Source of the DNA: a virus | DNA: 20,100 bases | IMG/VR virus record: IMGVR_UViG_3300013108_000701 | Location: 1-20,100 of that record | Strand: one strand, 5' to 3' | In this document: positions 1 through 9,320 of the stretch, piece by piece | How the letters are laid out: each line of letters begins with the position of its first letter | Position numbering within the stretch: position 1 is the stretch's first letter | Notes under the pieces: model-generated | Databases searched by the model: none | The model's input: the letters and a program-made list of their open reading frames with translations, nothing else | Told to the model about the DNA's origin: nothing | Program-made: the position numbers and the translations under genes

Positions 1-3000
1 GAAATAACAGGTATGGAAGGATATCTGATGTGAGAATCAGGGAATGCAGAAGACGGAGGCATATATATAAGCCTCAAACCATATTCTACATTTTTGAAAA
101 AAGGCGGCGTAAGGGGAGATGGATCAAAATCACTTGGGCTCAAATGCGCGTCTTCTAAGTCGCCAGTCGATCCTCCCCACAGTGCGACAGTCATATCTAA
201 CAATTCCCTAAAAGCTTGCAGACTCAGCACTCCCTTCAAGTGAGGGGGTCGATCAATTATTTCTACTGGTGTCAGATTATATTCTTCTTCATCGGGAGCC
301 CAGTCCGTTATTTTTATAAACCGCTCTAAAAATAAGCCGCCACTTGCAAGGTCCTCGGGAGAGGTTGATCCCCTGGCTGAGCGTTGAAGGTCTATGAGTT
401 CTCGACGTAAGCTATCGAGTTTCGCATTGGTATCATTAATCGATTCCCTCTCTGTCCCAGCGACAGTGGTGTCATCGGGACTTTCAATAAGTCGAAGATA
501 CTGTTCTTGTCTCTCTATTTCCTCACGCAGTTCTTCTATTCTTGGCATCGCTTCATCTATTTTAAAATATTTATCGAAGTTTGAGCTTAGGTTAGCACGA
601 GTACGAAAGCGGGCAGCGTCATCTAAAATCTTATCATCCGCCCGATTGTACGCTACTCTGAGAAGGTTTCTCTCAAGAGCATATTCTACAACCGCTGCTT
701 GTGAATCATCGTTGCTGTCCCAATAACCTCGCTCAAGCAACATTTGCACAGCGGTAGAGAGCCTGAGCGCCTCAGCAAAGGGCGACCCAACAACGGTTGC
801 TCCAATAAGGGCTGATTCGGGTACAAGTGTCGGATCGGAAAGAAGTGTGTTCAAACCAGATATAATCTTTCTCCTAATATAATCCCTGTTGGCGTCCCAA
901 TTAAGTCGTGACAAACTATCATAGCCGCGAGAATGATAAAAGCCTGATTGTGTTTTATCATGAACAGGGACATCATATAAACTCAAATTATCTAGAAAGG
1001 CTCGTTGAACTTCTCGCATTGTATCAAACCTAATGATTTCGGAAACATGAGCGCGGATGCCACTAAGCTGTCTTTTGATCTCTGGAATGAAAAAATCCGC
1101 ACGCAAATCTTCTAGCATATCCCTAGTCAGATTTTGGCTTTCAACAACTCCGTCTTTCATAAAAATTTCAGATGCGGCAGTAACAAAGCGAGAATAATAA
1201 TCCGAATCCATACGAACCATCTCCTCGACCATTTTATCAAAATAGAATTCAGCTAACGAATCATCAGTGGAACCAGAGGATGATTCACTATAAATGGCAG
1301 AAAAGACAAAGAACCCTCTCATGAAATAATCAAAAGTATAAATGCGTATAGTTGTTTTAATAATGGATTCCAGCATTGTCTTATCAAAAGGAGAAAAAAG
1401 TTCATCAGGGTCAGTTGGAGGAGCAACCTCACAAAATCCAACCTTCGCTATATTCTTTGCTTCCTCTAGATTGAGAACATTATCTTTTTTACAAGACACA
1501 CTCGAAATGCACGAAAGGTCTAAATGCTCAATAAGAAGAGGAGTGTTTTGAAGCGCAAGGGAGCCTTCAGGGGGCGGTGAATTATAAGGCAGCTCTATCT
1601 TACCAAAAAGAGGGCTTTGTAAAATTTGCTGAGAAAGTGAAGAGAAAGCCTGGGTGGCTGAGTGTCCGTAAGCTCCGTGTGAGAAAAGGTTTGTGATGGC
1701 TTCGCGATCCGCATCCGCCTCTAAAGCTTGGTCAGAATTTATAGAGTTCATAAGAAGCTTGCTGAAAGAATATTGCTCTAAAGGAATAAGAGCGTCTTTC
1801 TCATCCAAATAATCAAGCGTCAGGATGTGCTCGTCTAAGTATTCTGCAATTGTATCAGATTCTTGAGGTATCAGTTCTTTGTGGAACAAAGTGTCTTCGC
1901 CTGATAAAATGAAGACTTTATACCGACGATCATTTTGAATTGAGGCAGGCTGCAATATATAACCCACAGAATAATCTTGTGCGGGGGCAGAATCCGAAAT
2001 TGACAAACCGCCACCTAGTTCTGTCTCGCTAGCAAAACCAGGGACAGATTCATAATGGGCTCTAATATTTATCATCGAGCCATACCCTTGGTTCCGGTAA
2101 TTATTGTAAGGAAGAGTGCCGCCCAATAAGTTTATAGTATCATAAAAGGAGGGAAGAGCCTGTTTCTCTATACCTTGGAGTTCACGCTCGCCAGAGTCAC
2201 CTGAAAACTTTTCCACACTCGACACCAGCGTAGGTCCATAGTCTTTTATATCATCGCTAAATGAGGAATATACTCCTGTAAACAAGTTATCCACTGTCTT
2301 TTCTAGCATATAATCAAAAGTGTGATGGGATGAAGGAACAATCTGCGAGCTGGGGTTCTGGCAAGAAAGGTCTTGTTGTGAAGAAATTCCATTAGCAAGC
2401 AAATCAGCTAGCCCTTGTGCGGTTTTTAGTTTTCTCTCTTTCTCTCTTTCAAGTTGCTGCTGAATCTCTTCTTCTGTAAGGACACATTTTTCTCTCAAGA
2501 GTTCTTGACGGAACTGACGTAAAGTGGAGTCTCCGCAAAAGTCGTTTATTCCTCCAGTATCAAATACTGATGTAATGTCGTTACAAAACGAAGCAGTGCC
2601 TAAAATTTCCCCGGTTGATTTAAAGAAATCTTTGGTTTGCTTGTTTAGATAACCCCTCCTGCGGAGATGAGTCGCTATAGGCTTGTGCTTGCGAGTCATT
2701 AGCGCAATTACCAAGTTTATAGTAGGAGTAGAAGCACTTCCCGTAAAAAGAGAACAAACCTCTTTAGGGGTCAAGAGATTAGAAACATCATCAAAGAAAG
2801 AAAACAAATCTAAACTTGAATCATCCATGCCCTGGCGGGCAAGTTCGTTTCTAACGCGCTCAACTTGAGAATCAGTAGGAACAACAGGTGAAGTGAGTGC
2901 AGCTTGGGTGTCGTCCAGTATATCACAAGATGCCATCACATTCTCTAGAATATTCTTTATACCATCTACCAGAACACTTGTGACAGCCTCTAAAATTGCA

Positions 3001-4823
3001 GCCGCAATACTGTCCACATAGTCTTCTAATAAGTCGTTAGTGGGAAGCTCGTCAGGAAAATCTAACGTAGGCACTGATGGCATTTGCGGTATCGCATCAA
3101 AAAAATCTTGATCTGGAAGGGGTATAGAACCAGCAGCTTCAGAGGCGGCTCCAACTAACTGCCTTCCTTTACTAAACCCTTCTCTAACAGTAGAGTCTAC
3201 TGCATTAGCAAATTCTTCATAATCAGGTACTTGCTTAGCAATACAATTAAGGGCTTCTGCCAGTAACCCATCCACACTCACCCGGTTCAACAACAGGTGA
3301 TATGATTCTTCGACACTGTTAATGCCGTTCAGAATATCAGACAGTCGGCTCTGAATCCCGCCAACCTCGTCCGAAATATTACCAACAATTCGCTGAGCTT
3401 CTTCTCTGAAAGAGGTGTTGTCAAGCACCCTGTTTTCTTCAATGGTGCGAGCGAGGGTTTTCACCGGAATCTGGTCTGCTTCAGAGCGCAAATTCCTGAT
3501 AGCAGTTTCATCTACGTTTTCACTCGCGGTGTCTTCTGAGGCTACTGCTTCGACGCTTGCAGCGGCGTCGAGAGAATAGGTCGCCATAAAATCTACCCAG
3601 CCAACTTCTTCCGCATTAATACGCGAAATAACCGGAGACAACATAACATAATTCATTACAGTGGGGGTAAAGGCTTCTGACTGAAAAGGTTGTAAATCAG
3701 TTTTAATGGGTCCTGATTCAATATTCACTAAAAACATCACTAAACGACGGTTCACATCCCAACCCAGTTCAATGCTGCCCTCTTGGGTAGGTTGGATATT
3801 GTGTTGACGCAAGATGGCAGTTACTTGGGTTGAAAAATCCCTTAACACGGTGGCGGACTCTTCTGGGGCAAAACCTCTTGTCTGCCCTTCAAAATTGTCA
3901 ACTTGCTGCTGATAGCCTCCTATAATCTGAGCGGTGCGATCGACAAAAGAAATCAGATCGCGAATCTCATACATTTTGTAAAATGCTACACCGCCATAAC
4001 CATAAAGCCCTCCGTCTTGAGACTCAACACTGGCGGCGGCGGCACCATTCTCAATAGAAGGGAGATATTTATGAGGAATCTGAACTAAGACTTTTAGAGC
4101 ACCGCCCGGTCTAGAAGACAAATTATAATCTGCTACCTGAAAAGAAATAAAATAATCCTTCAGTAGAGATAGGACAAAATCCTTATCATTTTTCTTACCT
4201 AAAGATTGTAAAATTAAAGTAGCCCCTCGAAATGTTGCATCAACCAGGCAGTCGGCAAGACCCTCAGTAGATGAGGATATTAAATCCGCCGAACCCTCCA
4301 TAACAATTTGGTGAGTCGCACTGGAAGCGTCAAAGTAAGCTGTATTGACTGCTTTCTGGAGCCATGGCGGGGACATTATGTTAGAATCAGCGTGCGAGCG
4401 AATGTCACTGCAATCTATAGAAAGGGATGGCAACTGACCGTCCATTTTGGTTATTTTAGTGTTCTCCACATACCCACGCTGAGAGCCTGTGATAATATGT
4501 GACCAGCCGCAGTTGTCCCCGGTGCCCTCGTTTATAACGATTAGCTCAGTGCCCTCAGGAACTTGAAGGAGGGACGCTGATGAAGTGTTTGGGGATGAAT
4601 ATACCGAAGCAGAAGAGGTGGAAATATGTGTAGAAGTGGCAGGACGCGGGTAGGGCATATCACCACTATATTCCCCTTTCCAGCGCAGCTCTTCTATCTC
4701 TCCGACTGTTAGAGAAGCTTCTGCTTCCGCACTACCGGAAAGACCCACACCGTCGCCAACCCCAACAAGCGAGGTTGTTAGCGCGTTGATCCTTGATCTA
4801 AACTCCCTCAAATCATCGCTCAT
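1..4823 (-). CDS. Giant phage structural protein (partial, C-terminus off window) with N-terminal SH3-like domain
   Basis: One uninterrupted reading frame starts at ATG 4823 and runs off the left edge, giving about 1607 visible residues without a stop. The start is supported by AGGA seven bases upstream and by a 9-nt gap after the previous gene. Residues about 72-126 look like a bacterial SH3 domain (short strands, VPEGTELIV, then CGWSHI and GYVE). The rest has no signal peptide or obvious membrane segment. It is rich in Asp, Glu and Ser, and residues about 1420-1480 have a charged heptad-like pattern suggesting a coiled coil. I recognise no enzyme motif. As the last visible gene of the hub/SGNH-M23 cluster it is most likely a large tail or baseplate component. 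It could also be an injected virion protein. The role is inferred from context only. Confidence 0.85.
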   Translation of the reverse strand, partial: MSDDLREFRSRINALTTSLVGVGDGVGLSGSAEAEASLTVGEIEELRWKGEYSGDMPYPRPATSTHISTSSASVYSSPNTSSASLLQVPEGTELIVINEGTGDNCGWSHIITGSQRGYVENTKITKMDGQLPSLSIDCSDIRSHADSNIMSPPWLQKAVNTAYFDASSATHQIVMEGSADLISSSTEGLADCLVDATFRGATLILQSLGKKNDKDFVLSLLKDYFISFQVADYNLSSRPGGALKVLVQIPHKYLPSIENGAAAASVESQDGGLYGYGGVAFYKMYEIRDLISFVDRTAQIIGGYQQQVDNFEGQTRGFAPEESATVLRDFSTQVTAILRQHNIQPTQEGSIELGWDVNRRLVMFLVNIESGPIKTDLQPFQSEAFTPTVMNYVMLSPVISRINAEEVGWVDFMATYSLDAAASVEAVASEDTASENVDETAIRNLRSEADQIPVKTLARTIEENRVLDNTSFREEAQRIVGNISDEVGGIQSRLSDILNGINSVEESYHLLLNRVSVDGLLAEALNCIAKQVPDYEEFANAVDSTVREGFSKGRQLVGAASEAAGSIPLPDQDFFDAIPQMPSVPTLDFPDELPTNDLLEDYVDSIAAAILEAVTSVLVDGIKNILENVMASCDILDDTQAALTSPVVPTDSQVERVRNELARQGMDDSSLDLFSFFDDVSNLLTPKEVCSLFTGSASTPTINLVIALMTRKHKPIATHLRRRGYLNKQTKDFFKSTGEILGTASFCNDITSVFDTGGINDFCGDSTLRQFRQELLREKCVLTEEEIQQQLEREKERKLKTAQGLADLLANGISSQQDLSCQNPSSQIVPSSHHTFDYMLEKTVDNLFTGVYSSFSDDIKDYGPTLVSSVEKFSGDSGERELQGIEKQALPSFYDTINLLGGTLPYNNYRNQGYGSMINIRAHYESVPGFASETELGGGLSISDSAPAQDYSVGYILQPASIQNDRRYKVFILSGEDTLFHKELIPQESDTIAEYLDEHILTLDYLDEKDALIPLEQYSFSKLLMNSINSDQALEADADREAITNLFSHGAYGHSATQAFSSLSQQILQSPLFGKIELPYNSPPPEGSLALQNTPLLIEHLDLSCISSVSCKKDNVLNLEEAKNIAKVGFCEVAPPTDPDELFSPFDKTMLESIIKTTIRIYTFDYFMRGFFVFSAIYSESSSGSTDDSLAEFYFDKMVEEMVRMDSDYYSRFVTAASEIFMKDGVVESQNLTRDMLEDLRADFFIPEIKRQLSGIRAHVSEIIRFDTMREVQRAFLDNLSLYDVPVHDKTQSGFYHSRGYDSLSRLNWDANRDYIRRKIISGLNTLLSDPTLVPESALIGATVVGSPFAEALRLSTAVQMLLERGYWDSNDDSQAAVVEYALERNLLRVAYNRADDKILDDAARFRTRANLSSNFDKYFKIDEAMPRIEELREEIERQEQYLRLIESPDDTTVAGTERESINDTNAKLDSLRRELIDLQRSARGSTSPEDLASGGLFLERFIKITDWAPDEEEYNLTPVEIIDRPPHLKGVLSLQAFRELLDMTVALWGGSTGDLEDAHLSPSDFDPSPLTPPFFKNVEYGLRLIYMPPSSAFPDSHIRYPSIPVI

Positions 4824-4832
4824 GTAATTTTC

Positions 4833-5762
4833 CTAATTGACATTATTATATCGACTGTTTATATAATTGTTGCCTGACTGTTGTAAATAGTTCGCCTTGA
4901 AAGATACGAGGTTTGCCTTGTGAGACATTAGCGAAGTTTGCACTTGTGATAAGTGGCTAGAAACTGTTCTCATTCCAGATGGAACGACACTCGGGGAAGG
5001 TGATGTCGGTGCGCCAAAAAAAGGAGAGTTGTGGAAATGGTGAGTAAGGTCTCTATTAAAATTCATCTGAATCATGAGCATGTTATGAACGATGCCATTT
5101 AATTTATCTAAGTGGTGGACAATCCTATCCAAAGCATCCACTAAATTCTCTCCTTTGGGCATAGGTTGTAAGCCACTGTCCTCATTCCCAGCAATAATAT
5201 CGACACCATAAACCTCTTGCGCTTCACCCCCCTGTGAATTTCTCATGTCGGTCCTTGTAACAAGCTTGATCCCTTCTCTTGCGATTACGCGCACTTGATC
5301 TGCCTTAATGCCAATGCCAGAACGGGCAGTAGAGGTGCCAACTGTGCCCGAAGCTAATGAAAAGTTTTCATCTATATCGGTCTTTTGGCTTATATAAATG
5401 CGGGCGGCATCGGTCCTAAAGTTAGGATCAACGCGGAGAGGCTCACCGTCCTCAGTAGTTTCACGGGGAGAATATGACATTCGCCCCACCACCATATCAA
5501 TCATAGATGCCTGGGTGTCTCCTCTCCCTCCATATCCGCTGAGGCGTGAAGCATTACGATCCCTTCCTAAAACGATAAAAGAGTTGTTTTCTCCCTGTAT
5601 TGTTGTTTCACATGGGGCTTCATTAAACGCAGGAATAGGTTCCCGTAGCGTAGAACACGCAGTTCCGTTGCGCGAGGCAGCTACCGAACGAGATTGGCGC
5701 TGAAGCATGTCTCTTGCTTCGTTGCTTAAATTATCAATATCATAGGCTCTTCTTCTGGTCAT
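4833..5762 (-). CDS. Putative phage baseplate/tail structural protein, 309 aa
   Basis: Unrecognised protein lying between the SGNH-M23 fusion and the giant gene, with gaps of 17 and 9 nt, so probably co-translated with them. The N-terminus is Arg-rich (MTRRRAYDID). The middle, residues about 110-205, contains short alternating hydrophobic strands such as GIKADQVRVIAREGIKLV, suggesting a beta-rich, possibly spike-like or trimeric fold. Residues about 215-240 (DALDRIVHHLDKLNGIVHNM) look like an amphipathic helix, and the C-terminus is Ser/Asn/Gln-rich and low in complexity. There is no signal peptide or membrane segment. The start at 5762 has an AGGA only about 11 bases upstream, a weak site, but no better start is seen. 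A virion role is inferred from position. Confidence 0.8.
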   Translation of the reverse strand: MTRRRAYDIDNLSNEARDMLQRQSRSVAASRNGTACSTLREPIPAFNEAPCETTIQGENNSFIVLGRDRNASRLSGYGGRGDTQASMIDMVVGRMSYSPRETTEDGEPLRVDPNFRTDAARIYISQKTDIDENFSLASGTVGTSTARSGIGIKADQVRVIAREGIKLVTRTDMRNSQGGEAQEVYGVDIIAGNEDSGLQPMPKGENLVDALDRIVHHLDKLNGIVHNMLMIQMNFNRDLTHHFHNSPFFGAPTSPSPSVVPSGMRTVSSHLSQVQTSLMSHKANLVSFKANYLQQSGNNYINSRYNNVN

Positions 5763-5779
5763 AACATTATTTTTCCTAT

Positions 5780-7405
5780 TTAGGTGCTGGACGCTGCTTG
5801 AGCTATCTCATTTAGGGTTTTCACTCCAGCCCTTATCCGTCGAGGTCCATCAAACCCTTGTCGTCGGAGCTGTGCAAGTTTTGCTGCGGTTTCCTCCACG
5901 GGCTCACTAAGCAATTCCAATATAGGATAGGGGTTTACACGCTGAAATTCGGATGACTCACCTTGGCGTACTTTCCATTCAATATGCACATGCTGTGCGC
6001 CATTACCATCCCTATATGCGCTGCCCGTATTGCCCTGAAGTCCCAATTGTTGCCCTCGGCTTACTATTTGCCCTATCGTTACGTCAACCTGAGAGAGATG
6101 GGCAAAATAAGCCCTATTATTACCAGTGCCATTGGTATCTATTAGTACAACATAATTACCCCCAGCGCCGCCGCCTGCGCCCTGCTGACCGCTTCTTACC
6201 CCAGTCACCTTAGCATTTTCAAATGGCGAACGTACAGGTGCGTTTCTTGGTCCAAACACGTCTATGCCCGTGTGACCCTGTGGACGGTTAGGACCCCAGG
6301 AGCGCCCATAGCTATTTTTAAATGCCGAACGCCCGTCAACAGGAAACGCAACCCCTGGTCCACTGCTGGGGATGGGTTCTCCAGTGGGATCTCCAAGTCG
6401 AGAAGAAACCGGAGCCGCTGCATTTGTTGTGCTCCCACAGCGGGTGTGCCCTAGAGCAATATTAGGAGAGGAAGAGCGGGAAGCTGCCGAAGAAGCGGCA
6501 GATGTTGCGCCTGCACCCGTACCAGCAGCAACATTTGCACTCGCAGTGTTTTGAGCTTTTTCTAAAGCCCAAGATGAAATTCTATCTACTGTAGTTCGCC
6601 CATTGGTACCACTATGAATATGCAACCCATCACCTAAATTTGGAAAATAAATCCCCGGCAATTGTTCCACGGCACCAGGAAGGGAACGGCTTGGAATTTC
6701 TCGCACATCTAAATAAAGCACGCCAGTATTCGCTAAAGTTCTTTTCAATCTATTGTTATACTCCTCACGCCTCTGAGCGGCTACCATCGGGGTTCCGTCT
6801 ACATTAGCTGTCGCTCCAGATAAATATAATTCTGCATTCCCCCCAATAGCTGGGCGACTTAACACTCTTCGCGATGTGATTCTAGTTGAAGGAGCAGGAC
6901 CAATCCAGATAAGTTTACTGCCAAACAGAGAAGCTAAACGAGAAACAGACCCTCCAGTATTAAGATAAAACCTGTTCCATCTACCAGGAGCATTTGTATC
7001 ATTTCCCCCTGCGAACATAAAAACAATATCATATTCCGATGTGGGAAAAGGGTTTGCAGATGAAGGGTTCCAGTGGGTTGCCCAATTGCTGCGAGGTCTT
7101 CTCCACCGAGGGTCATTATTTAATGACGTGCTCTCTCCCTTGAAATCTCCTCGACCACCATTTGCAGTTGCCATTTCTATAAGAAACTCGGTAGTCATAG
7201 AGACATTGGTACTCACATGCACGTTATTGGCGTTTAGTCCAGCGGCGATAAGCTTCTCTCTGATTTTACTGCCTGTGCCACGAGGACCACCAGTTTGGCT
7301 GTCACCAAATATTAGAACTTTGAGAGAACCTTGATTCTCTGCTGTAATTGATAGGACCGGATTGCCGCTAGAAGAAGATTCAACATTTGAACTGAGTTCT
7401 GTCAT
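5780..7405 (-). CDS. SGNH-hydrolase / M23 (LytM-type) peptidase fusion, virion-associated envelope-degrading enzyme
   Basis: 541 aa with two enzymatic domains. Residues about 28-285 are an SGNH/GDSL-type hydrolase: block I GDS with Ser36, block III GGND with Asn135, and block V DGLHIH with Asp259 and His262 (or His264). A linker of about 60 residues rich in Ala, Ser and Gly follows. Residues about 350-495 are a peptidase M23 domain: HTGID (His378, Asp382) and HVHIEW (His472, His474) supply the expected zinc ligands, with AYFAHLS between them. M23 enzymes cut peptidoglycan cross-bridges; SGNH enzymes remove acyl or acetyl esters from glycans or lipids. There is no signal peptide, so delivery by the virion is likely. 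The ATG shares one base with the stop of the hub gene (TAATG), implying coupled translation. Domain calls are firm; the SGNH substrate is unknown. Confidence 0.9.
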   Translation of the reverse strand: MTELSSNVESSSSGNPVLSITAENQGSLKVLIFGDSQTGGPRGTGSKIREKLIAAGLNANNVHVSTNVSMTTEFLIEMATANGGRGDFKGESTSLNNDPRWRRPRSNWATHWNPSSANPFPTSEYDIVFMFAGGNDTNAPGRWNRFYLNTGGSVSRLASLFGSKLIWIGPAPSTRITSRRVLSRPAIGGNAELYLSGATANVDGTPMVAAQRREEYNNRLKRTLANTGVLYLDVREIPSRSLPGAVEQLPGIYFPNLGDGLHIHSGTNGRTTVDRISSWALEKAQNTASANVAAGTGAGATSAASSAASRSSSPNIALGHTRCGSTTNAAAPVSSRLGDPTGEPIPSSGPGVAFPVDGRSAFKNSYGRSWGPNRPQGHTGIDVFGPRNAPVRSPFENAKVTGVRSGQQGAGGGAGGNYVVLIDTNGTGNNRAYFAHLSQVDVTIGQIVSRGQQLGLQGNTGSAYRDGNGAQHVHIEWKVRQGESSEFQRVNPYPILELLSEPVEETAAKLAQLRRQGFDGPRRIRAGVKTLNEIAQAASST

Positions 7406-9300
7406 TATTCTTCATCCTCGCCACCGCCGAAAGCATCCCTAATAGCTTGGGAGCCAGCGTCCATAAATCCAGTGGGCTGCTCTTCCATAATTCTTGCACG
7501 CTCAGGGTGAGAGGCACTCCTGAACCTATTGACCTCTTCTTCTAATTCTTCCCGATTACTCCCCGAACGACTCAAGAAAGTAAGGCGTTCTTGAAGCCAT
7601 GCATCTTCGGGGGGTGTAAATTCTGCCGGGGATGAAGATTCAGAAGATTCAGAAGATTCAGAAGATTCAGCAGAGGGTGGTGATGTTGAGGCTGTTTCTT
7701 CGCTTGTGCTAGACGTACCAGAGGTAGAACCAATTTGCTGCATTACTTGGATTCTTGTTCCAAAATATCGCATTCCCCAGTGTGGTAGACCTCCTTGTCG
7801 AGTTCCTTCAACCTTATTATAGTTAGCATAAAGAGCCATACCGGGCATTAAAGAGGCACCCCCCGTGCTATCTGGCTTAGTCATCAACTCGCCTTCCCGC
7901 TCTCGGCGTTTCTTTCGATGTTCGCGAGCATTGGCTCCATTAGCTACAATGAGATTTTTAGCTTGTTGGGGATTTCCTGCATTGATAGCACTAATGGCTT
8001 GACGCAACCACGACGGAACACCCGCATTAAACACCGCGGAGGCTAAACCGTCAAACTGGTTTTGGGTAGGAACAACCTTAAGAAGACGAATAAAACGATT
8101 GCAATGTTCGTCTATAACATACCCATAAAGATCCTCTGCCTCATCAGTAGATAAAGAAGCGGGACCAGGGGTAAGATAGGGAGTCCATAATTGACGGTGA
8201 CGTTCATCATTGAATAATAAAAGACCAACACCTACCGTGGGTCGACTTGTCCTTCCATTACTGGCTGGACGGCTTTCGAGGCTGCTTGGGTATCGATTGC
8301 GACCGCTCGTCAAGTCCAAATAAACTTTAGATTCATTACCTTCCAATATGCGTAACATATGACGACCGGCATCACTCATTGTCATAAGCCCGAGAGCTTC
8401 CTTTACATCTGCTGGAGCATCGCTATGATAGCGCCTTCTTTGGGCTTTTTGCCTGTAATAATTCCTAATAGGTTCATAATGACCACCAGCTTGCAGGGGC
8501 GACTCCGCACGACCCTGACGACCTGTATATAAGCCAGTAAAAGTGCCTCCGTCAAGCCGCAAACTACTTCTTCTCCCGGTCGTACCTGGCACATGAACAA
8601 GAGATGGATCGCGAGGGATTCCTCCCGCCAAAACAGCGCAATCTTGACTTGCACAACTATTAACACCGGATATGGGATTAGAAGAAGTGATACCAGGAAG
8701 CGATGTACAATTAGCATTAAACGCGCCTCTAGCTGAAGGAGCCGCATTGCCCGACTCCGTAGCGTTACCTGCCTGGCTTACTACCTTGCCTAGATAAATT
8801 CCACCTTCGCGGTCTTCAACATTTTGAAAAGTGGTCCAAACAAGATCCCCTGGAGATGCTGGTTCCGTCGCTGTGCTCTGTGCCGTGAAGGTCATATAAG
8901 TATCGATAACCGTCTGATGCTCTCCCGCTTCACTATAAGAAGCAGCCACGCGAGATGGTATCATGAGCATGGCGTCAATTTCAGGAATGCGTATTTTATA
9001 TTTTTTACGCACGGTGGCACCGGCATTACCCACGCCAATTGCAGATAAAATACTATCAATAATGCCCGTAGGTTCGCCAGGTTCCGCCGCAACAGTGTCT
9101 TCTTCAACACGAAGTACAATTCCCTGAAACACTGTGAGTCCCGCAAACGCATTAGGTGTATGTGTTTGAACTACTGATTCTCTAAGAGCAGCTTGCGGGG
9201 TTGTCTGATTAGTGAGTGAGGGGGTTCGAGGGGAACGCGGACGAACAGGGTTTAGATCACCAAAAGCAAAGTTTCTTAGGGTATCGCCTTCATCAGTCAT
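7405..9300 (-). CDS. T4 gp5-like baseplate hub protein with OB-like domain and GH24 lysozyme
   Basis: 631 aa. Residues about 52-175 (FQGIVLRV, YKIRIPEID, DLVWTTFQN, IYLGKVV) resemble the N-terminal OB-fold of T4 gp5-type hub proteins. Residues about 300-475 are a GH24 (T4-type) lysozyme: Glu320 and Asp329 have exactly the E-x8-D spacing of T4 lysozyme, and the usual T-x-G-x-G follows as T355VGVG, though with about 20 extra residues between Asp and Thr. QNQFDGLASAVFNAG (about 413-427) matches the conserved GH24 helix. The C-terminal ~130 residues are low in complexity, with a Ser/Glu repeat. It likely cleaves peptidoglycan locally during tail penetration. The start at 9300 has only a weak upstream AGAG and lies 20 nt after the preceding gene. 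The lysozyme call is strong; the hub call is moderate. Confidence 0.88.
   Translation of the reverse strand: MTDEGDTLRNFAFGDLNPVRPRSPRTPSLTNQTTPQAALRESVVQTHTPNAFAGLTVFQGIVLRVEEDTVAAEPGEPTGIIDSILSAIGVGNAGATVRKKYKIRIPEIDAMLMIPSRVAASYSEAGEHQTVIDTYMTFTAQSTATEPASPGDLVWTTFQNVEDREGGIYLGKVVSQAGNATESGNAAPSARGAFNANCTSLPGITSSNPISGVNSCASQDCAVLAGGIPRDPSLVHVPGTTGRRSSLRLDGGTFTGLYTGRQGRAESPLQAGGHYEPIRNYYRQKAQRRRYHSDAPADVKEALGLMTMSDAGRHMLRILEGNESKVYLDLTSGRNRYPSSLESRPASNGRTSRPTVGVGLLLFNDERHRQLWTPYLTPGPASLSTDEAEDLYGYVIDEHCNRFIRLLKVVPTQNQFDGLASAVFNAGVPSWLRQAISAINAGNPQQAKNLIVANGANAREHRKKRREREGELMTKPDSTGGASLMPGMALYANYNKVEGTRQGGLPHWGMRYFGTRIQVMQQIGSTSGTSSTSEETASTSPPSAESSESSESSESSSPAEFTPPEDAWLQERLTFLSRSGSNREELEEEVNRFRSASHPERARIMEEQPTGFMDAGSQAIRDAFGGGEDEE
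7634..7669 (-). repeat. Four tandem 9-bp repeats inside the hub gene
   Basis: GAAGATTCA (plus-strand reading) occurs four times in a row. On the minus strand it encodes a repeating Glu-Ser-Ser tripeptide in the C-terminal linker of the hub protein. Nine-base units keep the frame, so copy number can change by slippage without breaking the gene. Confidence 0.95.
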
Positions 9301-9320
9301 GATATAAAAACTCTAGCTTC

